Source of the DNA: Ostreococcus lucimarinus CCE9901
Taxonomy: Eukaryota; Chlorophyta; Mamiellophyceae; Mamiellales; Bathycoccaceae
Length of the DNA stretch: 64,000 nt
Direction of reading: 5' to 3'
Assembly: GCF_000092065.1 (NCBI RefSeq)
Contig: NC_009367.1
Coordinates: forward strand, 124,001 to 188,000
A program made the position numbers and the translations under genes. Below, in pieces: positions 9,816 through 19,551 of the stretch (position 1 is the first letter of the stretch; the number at the start of each line of letters is the position of its first letter). The notes below the pieces were generated by a model that had not been told where the DNA came from, searched no databases, and worked only from the letters and a program-made list of their open reading frames with translations.

Positions 9816-10730
9816 CTATCCTTCTCTGAGCAACGAGATGAACGTCGAGATGTCGATGACGGTGATTCTATCGTTCGCCGCCGCTCTCGCGCGTTCACTC
9901 TCGGTGTTATACCCCCAATCCACTAGGAACAATTCCCATTCATCTAAGTCATCCGCCTTGCACACTTTTTCCAGCGTGCTGAGCTTGTCTTCGACGAAAA
10001 TTTTGCGAGGATTCCCGTCGACGCCGAGCGTTCGCAAGACATCCGTCTTCGGGATCCCGCTCACCGTCGTGCTATACATATCATCATCAGCGATCGAAAT
10101 CTTACCCATCCGTTCCAAAATAGCCAGAGCAAATCTTCCTTGCTTCGTGGTCACGATCTTCACCGCCGCGTCGCTTCTCTTTTGCGCCGCGAGCACCGCC
10201 TCGGCGACGCCCGGATACAACGCGTTCGGAGCCAACCACCCGTCAAAGTCGTTCAATATCCAATCATCCCGTATCCTCCCGAACGCCTCCACCATCGTCG
10301 CTCGATCGAGCGACCATTTATCCATGAGTGCTCCCGACAGCCCGTCCCAATCGTTCAGAATCTCCTCGATCGAGTACCCCGGCAACCTTTCCAGCAACGC
10401 GCGCGCCAGCGTGGTGTTTTCGTACCCAGTCTCCACCACCGGTCGCACCGCGCGCAAACCATCGAGCACTCGCTCCTTCTCCGCGCGCGTCGCGTCGGCG
10501 TCGAAGACGTCGGGCCATAGTTCCTCTCCGTGTTTCCACGCGCTGAGCGAAGATTCACCGACGGAGTCGCACACGACGCCGTCAAAGTCGAGGGCGAAGA
10601 TGACCCTCGGTGCGGTTTCTGACGAAGCAAACGTCGCCATTCGCGCGCGCGGACGCGCGTCGACGCGCGCGGACGCGCGGAAACGCGCGCGGGTAAACGC
10701 TTTGGACGCGATCGATCCGACGGTGGGCAT
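9816..10730 (-). CDS. HAD-superfamily hydrolase, probably organelle-targeted
   Basis: 304 residues from the first ATG (10730); the frame reads further upstream but only to a TTG. HAD motif I is FALDFDGVVCDS with nucleophile Asp48 and Asp50. A helical cap region follows, then VKIVTTKQGRFA (motif II Thr), GIPKTDVL and FVEDKLSTLEKV (motif III/IV acidic). The basic, Ser/Ala/Arg-rich first 30 residues look like a plastid or mitochondrial targeting peptide; MATFASSE at 10640 is an alternative start. The substrate cannot be deduced. It lies 90 bp downstream of the ABC transporter stop on the same strand. Confidence 0.8.
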   Translation of the reverse strand: MPTVGSIASKAFTRARFRASARVDARPRARMATFASSETAPRVIFALDFDGVVCDSVGESSLSAWKHGEELWPDVFDADATRAEKERVLDGLRAVRPVVETGYENTTLARALLERLPGYSIEEILNDWDGLSGALMDKWSLDRATMVEAFGRIRDDWILNDFDGWLAPNALYPGVAEAVLAAQKRSDAAVKIVTTKQGRFALAILERMGKISIADDDMYSTTVSGIPKTDVLRTLGVDGNPRKIFVEDKLSTLEKVCKADDLDEWELFLVDWGYNTESERARAAANDRITVIDISTFISLLREG

Positions 10731-10820
10731 GGATGCGCGCGAGTCGGCGAGTGCGGTGCGTTGTGTTGACAAGGGAGGCGTCCCGGGGACGCAGTCTAAC
10801 CGCCGGCGCCGCTTCGGCGA

Positions 10821-13124
10821 TCAACAGCATCGCTTGCGGTCGAGCGCAGCCTGGGCCTGAGCTTTCTTCTTCGCATCAGCGTCTTGTCTCGCGCGCTCGC
10901 GGGCGAGCAACTCGTCGAGCGACGTCGTCGGGTCGTGCGCGGGACGCTGGGCGCGGTCGTCGCCCGCGCCGTTTTGTTGCGTCCACATCGCGTGGTACTT
11001 GGCCCCGCGTCGGAGGAGTTGATCGTGCGAACCGTATTCGACAACCTTGCCATCCTCTAAAACGGCGATGTTGTCGCAATTTCGCGCCGTGGAAAGCCTG
11101 TGCGCGACGACGATGGTGGTTTTGCCCTTCATCAACACTTCGAGCATTTTAAGAATATCTTTCTCGGTGTTCGTGTCCAGAGCGCTCGTGGCTTCGTCCA
11201 TCAAAACCAAAGGCGAACCCTTGAGCAACGCGCGCGCGATGGCGACGCGTTGCTTTTCCCCGCCGCTAAGTTTTAATCCGCGCTCACCGACGATGGTGTC
11301 GTACGCCTTGGGCATGCGGAGAATGGGACCGTCGATGGCGGCGAGACGCGCCGCTTCGCGAACCTCGGCATCCGACGCGCTCATTTTACCGTAATGAATA
11401 TTGTAATGGATCGTGTCGTTGAACAACACCGTATCTTGGGGAACCACAGCCACGGATTCGCGCAAAGAGCGCAAAGAGACGCTTTGCGCGTTTTGACCGC
11501 CGAGAAAGATGCCCGAAGTTTCGCCGTCGCCATTCTTTTGGGCGTCGTACAGCCTAAACAACAGGCGCAAGAGCGTGCTCTTTCCGCTCCCACTCGCGCC
11601 GACCAACGCGAGAGAACCACCCGCGGGAACAGTCACGGAGAGTCCATCTATAATTTTTCTCCCGTTGTCGTATCCAAAACTCACGTTTCTAAACTCCACC
11701 GAAAGCCCCTCGTCCGGGACGACGAGCGCGGGCGCGTTTTCCAGCTCTCGCACCGCGCTCTTCTCTTCCAACAAATGAAACATCGACGTCATGTCGATCA
11801 AAGACTGTCGCGCTTCGCGATACACCGACCCCAAAAAGTTCAGCGGCACCGATAGTTGGAATAGCAACCCTTGCACCATGACCAAATCCCCTACGGTGAG
11901 GTTTCCCTGCGCGACGCCTTGCGCGGCGAGGAGCATCGCCGCGGAGAGGGACGCCGAAAAAATGGCGTTTTGTCCAAAGTTCAACATCCCTAGCGAGCTG
12001 GCGATTTTCAAATTCGCCTGTTCGACGCCCTTTAAGCTCTCGTCGTAGCGTTTCACCTCGTGTTCCTCGTTGTTGAAGTACTTGACTGTCTCAAAGTTTA
12101 ACAAGGAATCGATCGCCCTCGTGTTGCCTTCGTTTTCCAGCGCGTTCATCTGACGCCTAAACTTTGTTCTCCACTGCGTGCACGCGATCGTGAACGCGGT
12201 GTACGTCGCGATCGTACCTCCGGTTAACATCGCAAACTCTGGTCCGCACTTTACGGATAAAATACCGCTCACGAGGGCGATTTCAAACGCCGTCGGGAAC
12301 ACGTTGAACACCATGCTATTCAACAGGAAACTAATGCCTCGCGTCCCGCGATCGATCGTGCGATTCAACGCCCCCGTCTGCCGATCGAGATGATACTTCA
12401 AATCAAGTTCGTGCAAATGCGCGAACACCCTCCGCGCGATCGCTCGTATCGCCCCCTGACTCACCTTGGCGAACGTCGCGTTTCTCAGTTCGTTCGCCAG
12501 GCTCGCCGACGCTCGCAGCGCCCCGTACCCGACCAACATCACCGCCGGCGTCGCCGCGATCGCCGTCATCGGCAGGTGCGTCATCGCCTCCACCCCACTC
12601 GTCGCCATCCCGGCCTGCGCGCTCAGCCCATCGATCGCGTACTTGAACGCGAACGGCACGCTCACGTTCGCCGCCTTGCTCGCCGCGAGCAGCGCCATCG
12701 CGCCCGCCACCCGTCGCTTCCCCGCCGGGTTCTCGTCGCTCCACAGGTACCCACCCATCGTTCGCAGTATTCCGAAATCGATGTCATCCGCGCTCGTCGC
12801 CGCCGTCGTCGTCGTCGCCGCCGTCGTCGGCGTCGCCGCCGTCGTCTCGCGCTTCGTCGTCGCCGCCGCGCGTCCGTCCTCCGTCCTCGCGTCGTCTCCC
12901 GCGCGCGCGCTCGTCGACGCGCGCGCGCTCGACCGCGCGCGCGCGCCCGCATCGCTCGCGAACGCCCGCGCGCGCGCGACGCGCGTCTCCCGCGCGCGCG
13001 CGCGCTCGACCGCGCGCGCCGTCGTCGCGACCGGCGCGCGTCCCCATCCCTCGCGCGCGCCGGCGCCTCGCGCGATCGCGCGCGCGACCGCGCGCGCGCG
13101 CGACCGCGCGACCGACGTCGCCAT
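10821..13124 (-). CDS. ABCB7/ATM: Mitochondrial half-size ABC transporter, ATM/ABCB7 type
   Basis: 767 residues from ATG 13124; the open frame upstream to 14153 is antisense to the zinc-finger gene and is not part of this protein. An Arg/Ala-rich presequence (about 1-90) and a Thr-rich linker precede the membrane domain (about 165-450), which contains the ATM-family stretches [20 protein letters not shown] and [14 protein letters not shown]. The nucleotide-binding domain has Walker [10 protein letters not shown] (about 509), Q-loop VPQD, signature LSGGEKQRV (about 619), Walker B LVLMDE and the switch His in VVAHR. The family exports a glutathione-linked sulfur compound needed for cytosolic Fe-S assembly. 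Its promoter spacer (77 bp) is shared with the zinc-finger gene. Confidence 0.95.
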   Translation of the reverse strand: MATSVARSRARAVARAIARGAGAREGWGRAPVATTARAVERARARETRVARARAFASDAGARARSSARASTSARAGDDARTEDGRAAATTKRETTAATPTTAATTTTAATSADDIDFGILRTMGGYLWSDENPAGKRRVAGAMALLAASKAANVSVPFAFKYAIDGLSAQAGMATSGVEAMTHLPMTAIAATPAVMLVGYGALRASASLANELRNATFAKVSQGAIRAIARRVFAHLHELDLKYHLDRQTGALNRTIDRGTRGISFLLNSMVFNVFPTAFEIALVSGILSVKCGPEFAMLTGGTIATYTAFTIACTQWRTKFRRQMNALENEGNTRAIDSLLNFETVKYFNNEEHEVKRYDESLKGVEQANLKIASSLGMLNFGQNAIFSASLSAAMLLAAQGVAQGNLTVGDLVMVQGLLFQLSVPLNFLGSVYREARQSLIDMTSMFHLLEEKSAVRELENAPALVVPDEGLSVEFRNVSFGYDNGRKIIDGLSVTVPAGGSLALVGASGSGKSTLLRLLFRLYDAQKNGDGETSGIFLGGQNAQSVSLRSLRESVAVVPQDTVLFNDTIHYNIHYGKMSASDAEVREAARLAAIDGPILRMPKAYDTIVGERGLKLSGGEKQRVAIARALLKGSPLVLMDEATSALDTNTEKDILKMLEVLMKGKTTIVVAHRLSTARNCDNIAVLEDGKVVEYGSHDQLLRRGAKYHAMWTQQNGAGDDRAQRPAHDPTTSLDELLARERARQDADAKKKAQAQAALDRKRCC

Positions 13125-13201
13125 GCCGCGCGCGTCGGCGCGGGCGAGCGCGCGACGACGCGCGCGCGTCACAATCGCGCGCGGATTCGAAATCGAATCC
13201 A

Positions 13202-14086
13202 ATGTCGGAGCGACGCGCGGCGAAGCGCGCGCGCGACGACGCGTCGACGGCCGACGACGACGACGACGGCGCGTGTGGACTGTGCGCGCGCGCGCTCGCG
13301 ACGGCGCGCGGCGACGGCGCCGACGACGGCGCGCGCGCGACGCTGCCGGGAACGCCGGTGCGCGCGAAAGCGCGACGGCGGTTTCGGTCGACGACGACGC
13401 CGGAGGCGGGACGAATCTGCGGCGCGTGCTACCAGCGAGAGTACCGCGCGAGGTGCCGCGCGCGGGCGAGCGCGGCGCGGACGTGCGCGCGGTGCGGGGA
13501 GGGAAACGCGTCGGGACGGTGGGCGAGGAGTCACGCGCCGCCGACGAAGGGAGAGACGGTGTGCCCGAAATGCTACGAGAGCGAACGCCGGGCGCGAACG
13601 GTGGCGACGGGAGGGCGAGGGGACGGTGAGCGGTGCGCGCGGTGCGAGAAGATCGGGCCGGGGAGCGAGAAGACGTACTGGTACAGGGCGGAGTTCGGCG
13701 AGCGGCGGGGAAAGCGCGTGTGCCAGGCGTGCCACAAGTTGGATTATCGCGAGAGGCTGAACGCGGATCCGAGCGTGTTTTGCCGTGGGTGCGAGAAGAC
13801 GGCGCTGGTGACGAATTATTGGCGGAGAATCGTCGGCGAGAACGGCGCGACGGCGGGGCACTGGTGCGACGCGTGTTACAAGAAGGACCGTCTGCGACGC
13901 ATGAACGCGGATCCGAGCGTGACGTGCGCGACGTGCGAGGCGACGACGAGCGGTGGACCGGAGTGGCGGCGCAAGGGTGACGGGTACGTCTGTCGCACGT
14001 GCGTGAGCAAGGAGCGCACGCGCGCGAACCGCCGCGCTCGCGGAGAAGCGAACCGAGACGGAAATCGAGAAGGAGACGCCGCGTAG
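13202..14086 (+). CDS. Protein with five GATA-like CxxC...CxxC zinc fingers
   Basis: 294 residues. Ten CxxC pairs form five consecutive treble-clef-like fingers: C25/C28-C73/C76, C95/C98-C121/C124, C145/C148-C174/C177, C194/C197-C222/C225 and C242/C245-C264/C267. Each second pair is followed by a basic helix such as CYQREYRAR or CYKKDRLRR. Linkers of fingers 3-4 and 4-5 are near copies ([18 protein letters not shown]), showing internal duplication. The N-terminus has a KRAR-type nuclear signal and an Asp run. GATA-like DNA binding is inferred; protein or RNA binding is possible. It is divergent from the ABC gene. Confidence 0.78.
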   Translation: MSERRAAKRARDDASTADDDDDGACGLCARALATARGDGADDGARATLPGTPVRAKARRRFRSTTTPEAGRICGACYQREYRARCRARASAARTCARCGEGNASGRWARSHAPPTKGETVCPKCYESERRARTVATGGRGDGERCARCEKIGPGSEKTYWYRAEFGERRGKRVCQACHKLDYRERLNADPSVFCRGCEKTALVTNYWRRIVGENGATAGHWCDACYKKDRLRRMNADPSVTCATCEATTSGGPEWRRKGDGYVCRTCVSKERTRANRRARGEANRDGNREGDAA

Positions 14087-14269
14087 AGACGACGCGCACG
14101 AATGGACGAATGGAAAGATGCACGAGCGATACGAATCGCGCGTCGTAGAACACACCGCCGCTCTTCGCGAGCAGAAAGCCCTCGCGAAGTTCCTAGCGCT
14201 TTTTAGTCACGTAGCCGTCAACTTTCGAGCGACGACGACTCAACCTCACAGCGCGACGCCGGTCGCGTC

Positions 14270-16868
14270 ATGCCACCGCGCGCGCGCGCGATCCCTCACC
14301 CTAAAACCGAATCCGATCCGTTTGATCTCGCCGACGTCGCGAGCGCGCTCCAGGTGCGCGCGCGAGCGCTCGTTTTCTCAAGCTCAACTGTCCGCGCAAC
14401 GACCCGACTCGACGACTGACGACGAAACGACGGCGACTCGCGCGCAGGATGACGCGCGCGCGCACGTCGGTGAGTTCGTGGTGAACGAGTTCAAGCGGCA
14501 CGAAGCGTACGTGCGCGTGGAAGGGCTGCCGCTGGACGTCAAGTGCGAGGGCTGGGAGCGTCAGGGCAGAAGCGTGCACGGCGACCGCGTGCGAGTGGTA
14601 ATCGACGCGTGCGATCGCTGGGAGCGCGTCGTGGGGACTAAAGGCGAGATTTCAGACGAAGAGAGAGCGTTCGTAAGCGTAGAGGCGCTCGCATCGGTGT
14701 GTCGACGAGGGTGGCGACCGACGGGACGCGTCGTCCCGGATGCGCCGGTGACGCCGGCGACGCGGCGCTCGAGGATGGTCGGGAGGGTAGAAGTCCAAGA
14801 CGGCGGCGCGTCGCTCACATTCGTGCCCTTGGATCCAAAGTTGCCGAAGGGCCGCGTTTCTGAGTTTAGCGTGCCGAAGTCGTTACAGAAGACGCTGGCG
14901 TCGGGGGCGGAGGATGTCGAGGACGTCTTCGTGGCGGTGCGACTTAGAAAGTGGAGCAAAGGGATGTCGATGCCGATGATGGACATCATCGAGGTCGTGG
15001 GAAAAGGAAGTATGGGTGATGATTTAGATTTCATGACGAAAGTCATCGTCGCCGAGCACGGCATAGAGAGCGGAGATTTTAGCGCGGATGCGACGGCGTG
15101 TTTACCAAAGGTCAAAGTCGGCGATCACTGGAAAATTCCACCCGAGGAGATGAAACGGCGGGTGAATTTTAGGGAAAAGCTCGTTTTTAGCATAGACCCA
15201 CCGACGGCGCGAGATTTGGACGATGCGCTGAGCGTCCAAGTTTTGCCCGATGGTTGTCTAAACGTCGGCGTGCACATCGCCGACGTGTCACACTTCGTCA
15301 AGCCTGACACGCCGCTCGACGCCGAGGCGAGAGAACGAGGCACCACGACGTATCTCGTGCACACCATTTTTCCAATGTTGCCTAGACTTTTGTGCGAAAA
15401 TCTGTGCTCACTCAATCCTGGCGTTGAAAGATTAACGTTTTCGGTGGAATGGAAGATGACGCGTGGTGGCGTTGTGAAGAATGTCTCGTTCAAGCGTGGC
15501 GTGATAAAGAGCGCTGCGAAGCTGTCATACATTCACGTTCAAAATGTGATCGATGCTGGGTCGGACGTGAACAAAGCGAAAGAGGCACTAGATGATGTGA
15601 AGTTTTCAGGCGCGTACACCGCTGAAGACGTCATCGAGAGCATTTCAATCTTGAACGCAGCTGCGAAAGCGATGCGCAAGAAGAGATTTGAAGCCGGCGC
15701 TGTTCGATTGGATCAACCAAAGGTTGGTTTTGAGCTTAACGATGACTACGAGCCCGTGGGAGCTGCACCTTACGTCATTCGCGACAGCAATCGTCTTGTC
15801 GAGGAGTACATGCTACTCGCCAATATGTACGTCGCCGAGTTCATAGCCGAGATTTTCCCATCGCACGCCATGCTTCGATGCCATCCGCCGCCGAACGAAC
15901 GGAAGCTCATGGAGCTATCCACGTTCGCCAGCGAGCACGATATCGATATCGACATATCATCTTCGAAACGTCTTCACGACAGTTTGCGAGCAATAGCGCG
16001 CGACTCGCAAGATTTGTTTGACATCGTGCAGCTGCTCGCTACAAAGCCCATGCAACTGGCGAAATACTTTTGTACGGGGAGCGTGGACGAAGAGCAATGG
16101 CGGCATTACGCTCTCGCCGTTCCTTATTACACGCACTTTACGTCGCCTATTCGTCGATATCCGGATATCATTGTGCATCGTCTACTCGCAGCGGCGCTCG
16201 AGCACGCTGAGAGACAAGGGAAATCCAGTGAGCGAGACGTCGTAGAGAAACACAGTCTCATGACGCCGGAAATCTGTAGCGACGTCGCTGATCACTGCAA
16301 CGAGCGGAAACTCGCGGCGAAGTACGCCCAAGAGCGGAGTCAGCACTTGTTTCTCTGCAAATATCTGCAGAAAAATCCGGTCATCGCGCGTGCGATTGTA
16401 AGGCAACTCGGGCAGCAATACGTCGTCGCCTATCTCCCGGCGTTTGGATTCGAAATCAAAATTTACCTCGAAAAGCAGCGTCACGTGAAAGTCACACAAA
16501 AGGGATTTTCAAAGGGTCAATCATTGACGAAAGAATTAGACGTGACGTTAGACGTCCGTAAAGAGTGCGAAGAGGCCGCGAAAATCGCCGCTGCGGGTGC
16601 CGCCGCACTCGAGATTTTAGATCGATCGACGTACAAGAGCACGCTCAAGCACGCCAGAGGTTTGCGCGGGCGATGCCTCAATACTACGGAAGAGCAAGAG
16701 ACGTTCATAGATGATGCGGTCATGGACGACGCGCTGGTTTTACCTACTTCGATCAAGGCGCTGGATAAGATGCCTGTGATTTTATGCGTGCACAAAGAGT
16801 CGACAATTAAGTTTGAGATTTACGGCCACGTCCTCTTCTCAAATCCATTTTACACAGCTTTCGCTTAG
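14270..16868 (+). CDS. DIS3L2: RNase II/RNB-family exoribonuclease, DIS3L2-like (two exons)
   Basis: CDS is join(14270..14353, 14448..16868), 834 residues. Exon 1 encodes a 28-residue head ending DVASALQ; the 94-nt intron (14354-14447) has GTGCGC, ACTGACG and CAG, and exon 2 starts DDARAHVGEFVV in phase 0. Two cold-shock-like OB segments are followed by the RNB catalytic core IDPPTARDLDDALS, whose Asp residues bind the catalytic metals, then HIADVSHFV, RDSNRLVEEYMLLAN, HYTHFTSPIRRYPD-like and a C-terminal S1 region. No PIN domain is present, which favours DIS3L2/SOV over the exosome subunit DIS3. The expected role is cytoplasmic 3'-5' RNA decay independent of the exosome. Confidence 0.9.
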
Positions 16869-16923
16869 CCTCGAGTTGCAATTCATGATTAGTTTGTTTC
16901 GTTGCCTCGAGTTGCAATTCATG
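16868..16923. repeat. Short direct repeat in 3' spacer
   Basis: The 20-mer GCCTCGAGTTGCAATTCATG occurs at 16868-16887 and again at 16904-16923, a 36-bp period. The first copy overlaps the stop codon of the DIS3L2-like gene. Confidence 0.85.
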
Positions 16924-17273
16924 TTTCGTTGCATGTGATGCTGATGTTATTACATAATAGCTCGCGAGTAAAAGACATGGAATCGCGAGAAGACATGTAT
17001 TTGAACACAGATACCTCTCCACTCGAGGCACCGTCGCTCTAAACCTCCCAGTCGTGACCACGTGACGGCGAAGCGGTAACGCGTAGTTAAACGCAGTATG
17101 CACGCTTTCAAGGCGCCATGTCGTGACAATGGTGCACGAGTACAGAGAGCAAAAGTGCGCAGGACAACACAGCGATTGCTTGTACTCGTGACTGGGTAGC
17201 GGCGGCTCCAAAAGGAATCCATCAAAATCTTCGTCTTATTGAACTTTGCCGTTGCGGCAAAGCTTTTCCAAAC
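16869..17273. other. Convergent 3' spacer between DIS3L2 and SAMDC
   Basis: 405 bp between two convergent stop codons, more AT-rich than the surrounding genes. Besides the short direct repeat at its left end, no coding sequence, tRNA or structured RNA was recognised. It probably holds the two 3' UTRs. Confidence 0.6.
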
Positions 17274-18533
17274 TCACATCTCCTCGTCCGTGGCTTCTTC
17301 AGAGTTCGACCCGGCGTCCGAGTTATCGGACAAGGGGAACTCCATGACACAAGATGGAGTCTGAGGGCGCATAGTGGCCTCCTTGGCGTCTGTAAACGAG
17401 AAGGCGTGCGCGGTCGACATAGACGCACCGCACAAGTTCGGAACGCTGATGGTGGATCGCAGACGATCGTTGCGTTCATACGTGTAATACGCAACGACAC
17501 CTTCCACGTCAAACTCTTGGCGAGTAGCTTGCGCGCGAGAGTATCCCGGCACAAATGCACCGTTGGCGAGCACTTCAGTGGCGACCTCAGCGGCGTTCAA
17601 ACCGTCGATGGAGATGGCGAACACCATCTTCCCGGGCTTGAACACGGAGGCGACCTTACGAACGTACGCGAAGGCATCGAGGTCTTGCACTTCCACGTTG
17701 GACAGCTCGCACGAGGCGTACGAGAATCCATCTTCGGGAGTGATGTGAATAGTGCTGAACTGGCCATCTAAAGAGCCTTTCTCGTGCAAGCCATTCATCG
17801 AATACCCGCACGGTTCGAAGACGTAGTCGTCGATGTCAAATTCCTCAAAAATCGATCGAATACCGCTGTCTGTGGTGGTTTGGGCCGAGCTCACAAAGGT
17901 TTCTTCTTTGCGATAGAAGTGTTCTTCGCAATGCGCGCGATTGAGATGCGTCATGCACACTTCGAGAGAAGCCTTCGGTCTGGCGTCTTGCAACGGGCAC
18001 GCGTCGCCAGAGACATACACGTGCCATTGCACACCCTTGAGTTTACTCCCCAAGATGTAAGACGACCCACCAGCCGCCGACAAGTTACCGAAGTGTTTCT
18101 CCAAAAACGCAGTCTCGTCATCGAACGAGGCGTGCAATTCGGGTTGCAAGTCAGGCTTGTCAAACGACGAGCGCGTAAACTTGACGCGTCGCGGTTCCAT
18201 GCCAACCTCGGCGGCGTACTTCAAGATGTTCGGCACACCCGCGAGAAGATGCGTGGTGCCACACGTCTTCAACACCAACTTGGTGGGAAAGACGAAGAGC
18301 GATGACTCCGACAAGACGTAGGCGTCAAATTTGTCATTCGAGCGAACGCTGACGATTTCACACCGCGCCGCCGTCATGCACTCATCGAGCTGCGCCCGCG
18401 CAATCTCCCTCAAGCCGCGCGGGTTCCTCTCGTTGAAGTGAAAGTCAATTTCAATGCGCTTCTCCGCGCCCTCAAAGTGCGGCGACGGGTAAATCCCGTC
18501 CACCGTCGTCACGGAAGCCGTCGCAGCAACCAT
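17274..18533 (-). CDS. SAMDC: S-adenosylmethionine decarboxylase proenzyme
   Basis: 419 residues. It makes decarboxylated AdoMet, the aminopropyl donor for spermidine and spermine. The autocleavage site LSESSLFV places the Glu-Ser cleavage at about 76/77, so Ser77 becomes the pyruvoyl cofactor; the catalytic Cys91 lies in TCGTTHLL. Other family blocks are FDKPDLQPELH, IHITPEDGFSYASCE and an active-site region PGKMVFAIS. The C-terminal tail (about 395-419) is acidic. Translation is likely controlled by the uORF at 18648-18800, 114 nt upstream in the same leader. The nearest minus-strand gene upstream is EFL. Confidence 0.96.
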   Translation of the reverse strand: MVAATASVTTVDGIYPSPHFEGAEKRIEIDFHFNERNPRGLREIARAQLDECMTAARCEIVSVRSNDKFDAYVLSESSLFVFPTKLVLKTCGTTHLLAGVPNILKYAAEVGMEPRRVKFTRSSFDKPDLQPELHASFDDETAFLEKHFGNLSAAGGSSYILGSKLKGVQWHVYVSGDACPLQDARPKASLEVCMTHLNRAHCEEHFYRKEETFVSSAQTTTDSGIRSIFEEFDIDDYVFEPCGYSMNGLHEKGSLDGQFSTIHITPEDGFSYASCELSNVEVQDLDAFAYVRKVASVFKPGKMVFAISIDGLNAAEVATEVLANGAFVPGYSRAQATRQEFDVEGVVAYYTYERNDRLRSTISVPNLCGASMSTAHAFSFTDAKEATMRPQTPSCVMEFPLSDNSDAGSNSEEATDEEM

Positions 18534-18647
18534 GATACTATACCTCGTCGATACGAAATCTACGTATCCACGTTTCCCAACGTCAAATCAATTCTTCTAG
18601 TTGCGTTTTCCTCACGAGCACGCTACTCTTTAATCGATTTCACCGTG

Positions 18648-18800
18648 TCAGGAAGGTGATCTCGTCAAGTCCTGATACGCGCTGCTCGCGTACTTTTCGC
18701 ACCCCCACGGTCGCAAATCGGCGATGAAGCTCGATTCCGTTACCTTGTTCTGTTCCTCTTCGTCCCGTATATTATCGCTACTACCGTCCTCGGAGTCCAT
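18648..18800 (-). promoter_or_regulatory. Conserved peptide-encoding uORF of SAMDC
   Basis: A 50-codon ORF with TGA stop lies in the leader of the SAMDC gene; an in-frame ATG directly upstream (18803) adds one Met. Its C-terminal half reads FIADLRPWG, then EKYASSAYQDL and TRSPS, matching in order and at its end the peptide uORF of land-plant SAMDC mRNAs (there roughly IEDVRPHGG, SAAYSN, VRKPS). In plants that peptide stalls ribosomes when polyamines are high and represses the main ORF. The match, its position and its length (about 50) make the same role likely. No overlapping tiny uORF was found within about 100 nt upstream. Confidence 0.88.
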
Positions 18801-18803
18801 CAT

Positions 18804-19551
18804 CTTCGTCGTCGATTCGCGGCCTTCGCCTTTTTTCGTGTTTTCGAGCTTCTCGCCCTTTTATTCCCTCACCCGAGAGAGCGTACGAGTTTGACTCCTT
18901 CGCCGCGCCTAAACTTTACTGTTGACCGTCCCTCGTTCACGCCGATCGACCTCTCGCCGTTCGACGCGCGCGCGTTATCCGTCGCGACGCTCGCGGCCGA
19001 CAATAATCAAACTTTATCACCGAACGCGCGCGTGCTCGCCCGTCCTTCGTCCCGCGCGCTGACCGCAACGCGTTTTACGATCGATTAATCTTTCGATCGG
19101 CGCCGCGATGAAAACGCGTGCGCGAGCTTTTATTCGCCTCGTGCGTCGCGCGCGAGGTGCGTCGCGCTGGAACGAGCGTGCGTTCGGGCGCGAGGATTTT
19201 GTTTCGCGACGTGCGTCGGCCGTGCGGGTGCGCGGGCGCGTGTGCGTCGAGTGGTGGCGCGCGATGCGACGCGGCGGCGACGCGACGTCGACGCGGTTCG
19301 GCGATCGGGTATCCGATTAGGGCTTTCGAGACCACAGGCGAGGCAGAGGCGACGGCGAAGGAGAGATCGAGGGCGCGACGCGCGCGCGATGACGGGTGAA
19401 AAGAGAACGTAAGTGATGTCGTGGTATTAAGAATGAGATCTAAGCGTGGATGAGGCGTGAAAACGAATCGTGCGAACGAACGAACGAACGAACGAAGGCG
19501 CGCGACGTCGCGCCGAGTGGACGACGAGCCGGCGACGAGCGATTTCGTCGC
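18804..19551. other. Spacer: SAMDC leader/promoter and EFL 3' region
   Basis: 748 bp with no convincing gene. The left part should hold the SAMDC promoter and distal leader, the right part the EFL 3' UTR. A GAAC tetranucleotide run (about five units) lies near 19471-19494. Confidence 0.5.

Noticed and set aside
12390-13760. 456- and 387-residue plus-strand ORFs across the ABC/zinc-finger spacer
   Set aside because: Extremely Arg-rich, antisense to the ABC transporter and out of frame with the zinc-finger gene; an effect of GC-rich sequence lacking stops.
13125-14153. N-terminal extension of the ABC transporter frame
   Set aside because: It runs antisense through the zinc-finger gene and adds Ser/Arg-rich sequence unlike any ATM protein; ATG 13124 gives a normal presequence.
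14118-14447. Longer N-terminus for the DIS3L2-like protein from ATG 14118
   Set aside because: It reads through an intron with donor, ACTGACG box and acceptor and gives low-complexity sequence; the 14270 exon fits the consensus better.
18804-18900. Tiny overlapping uORF as in plant SAMDC leaders
   Set aside because: No ATG was found on the minus strand within about 100 nt upstream of the peptide uORF.
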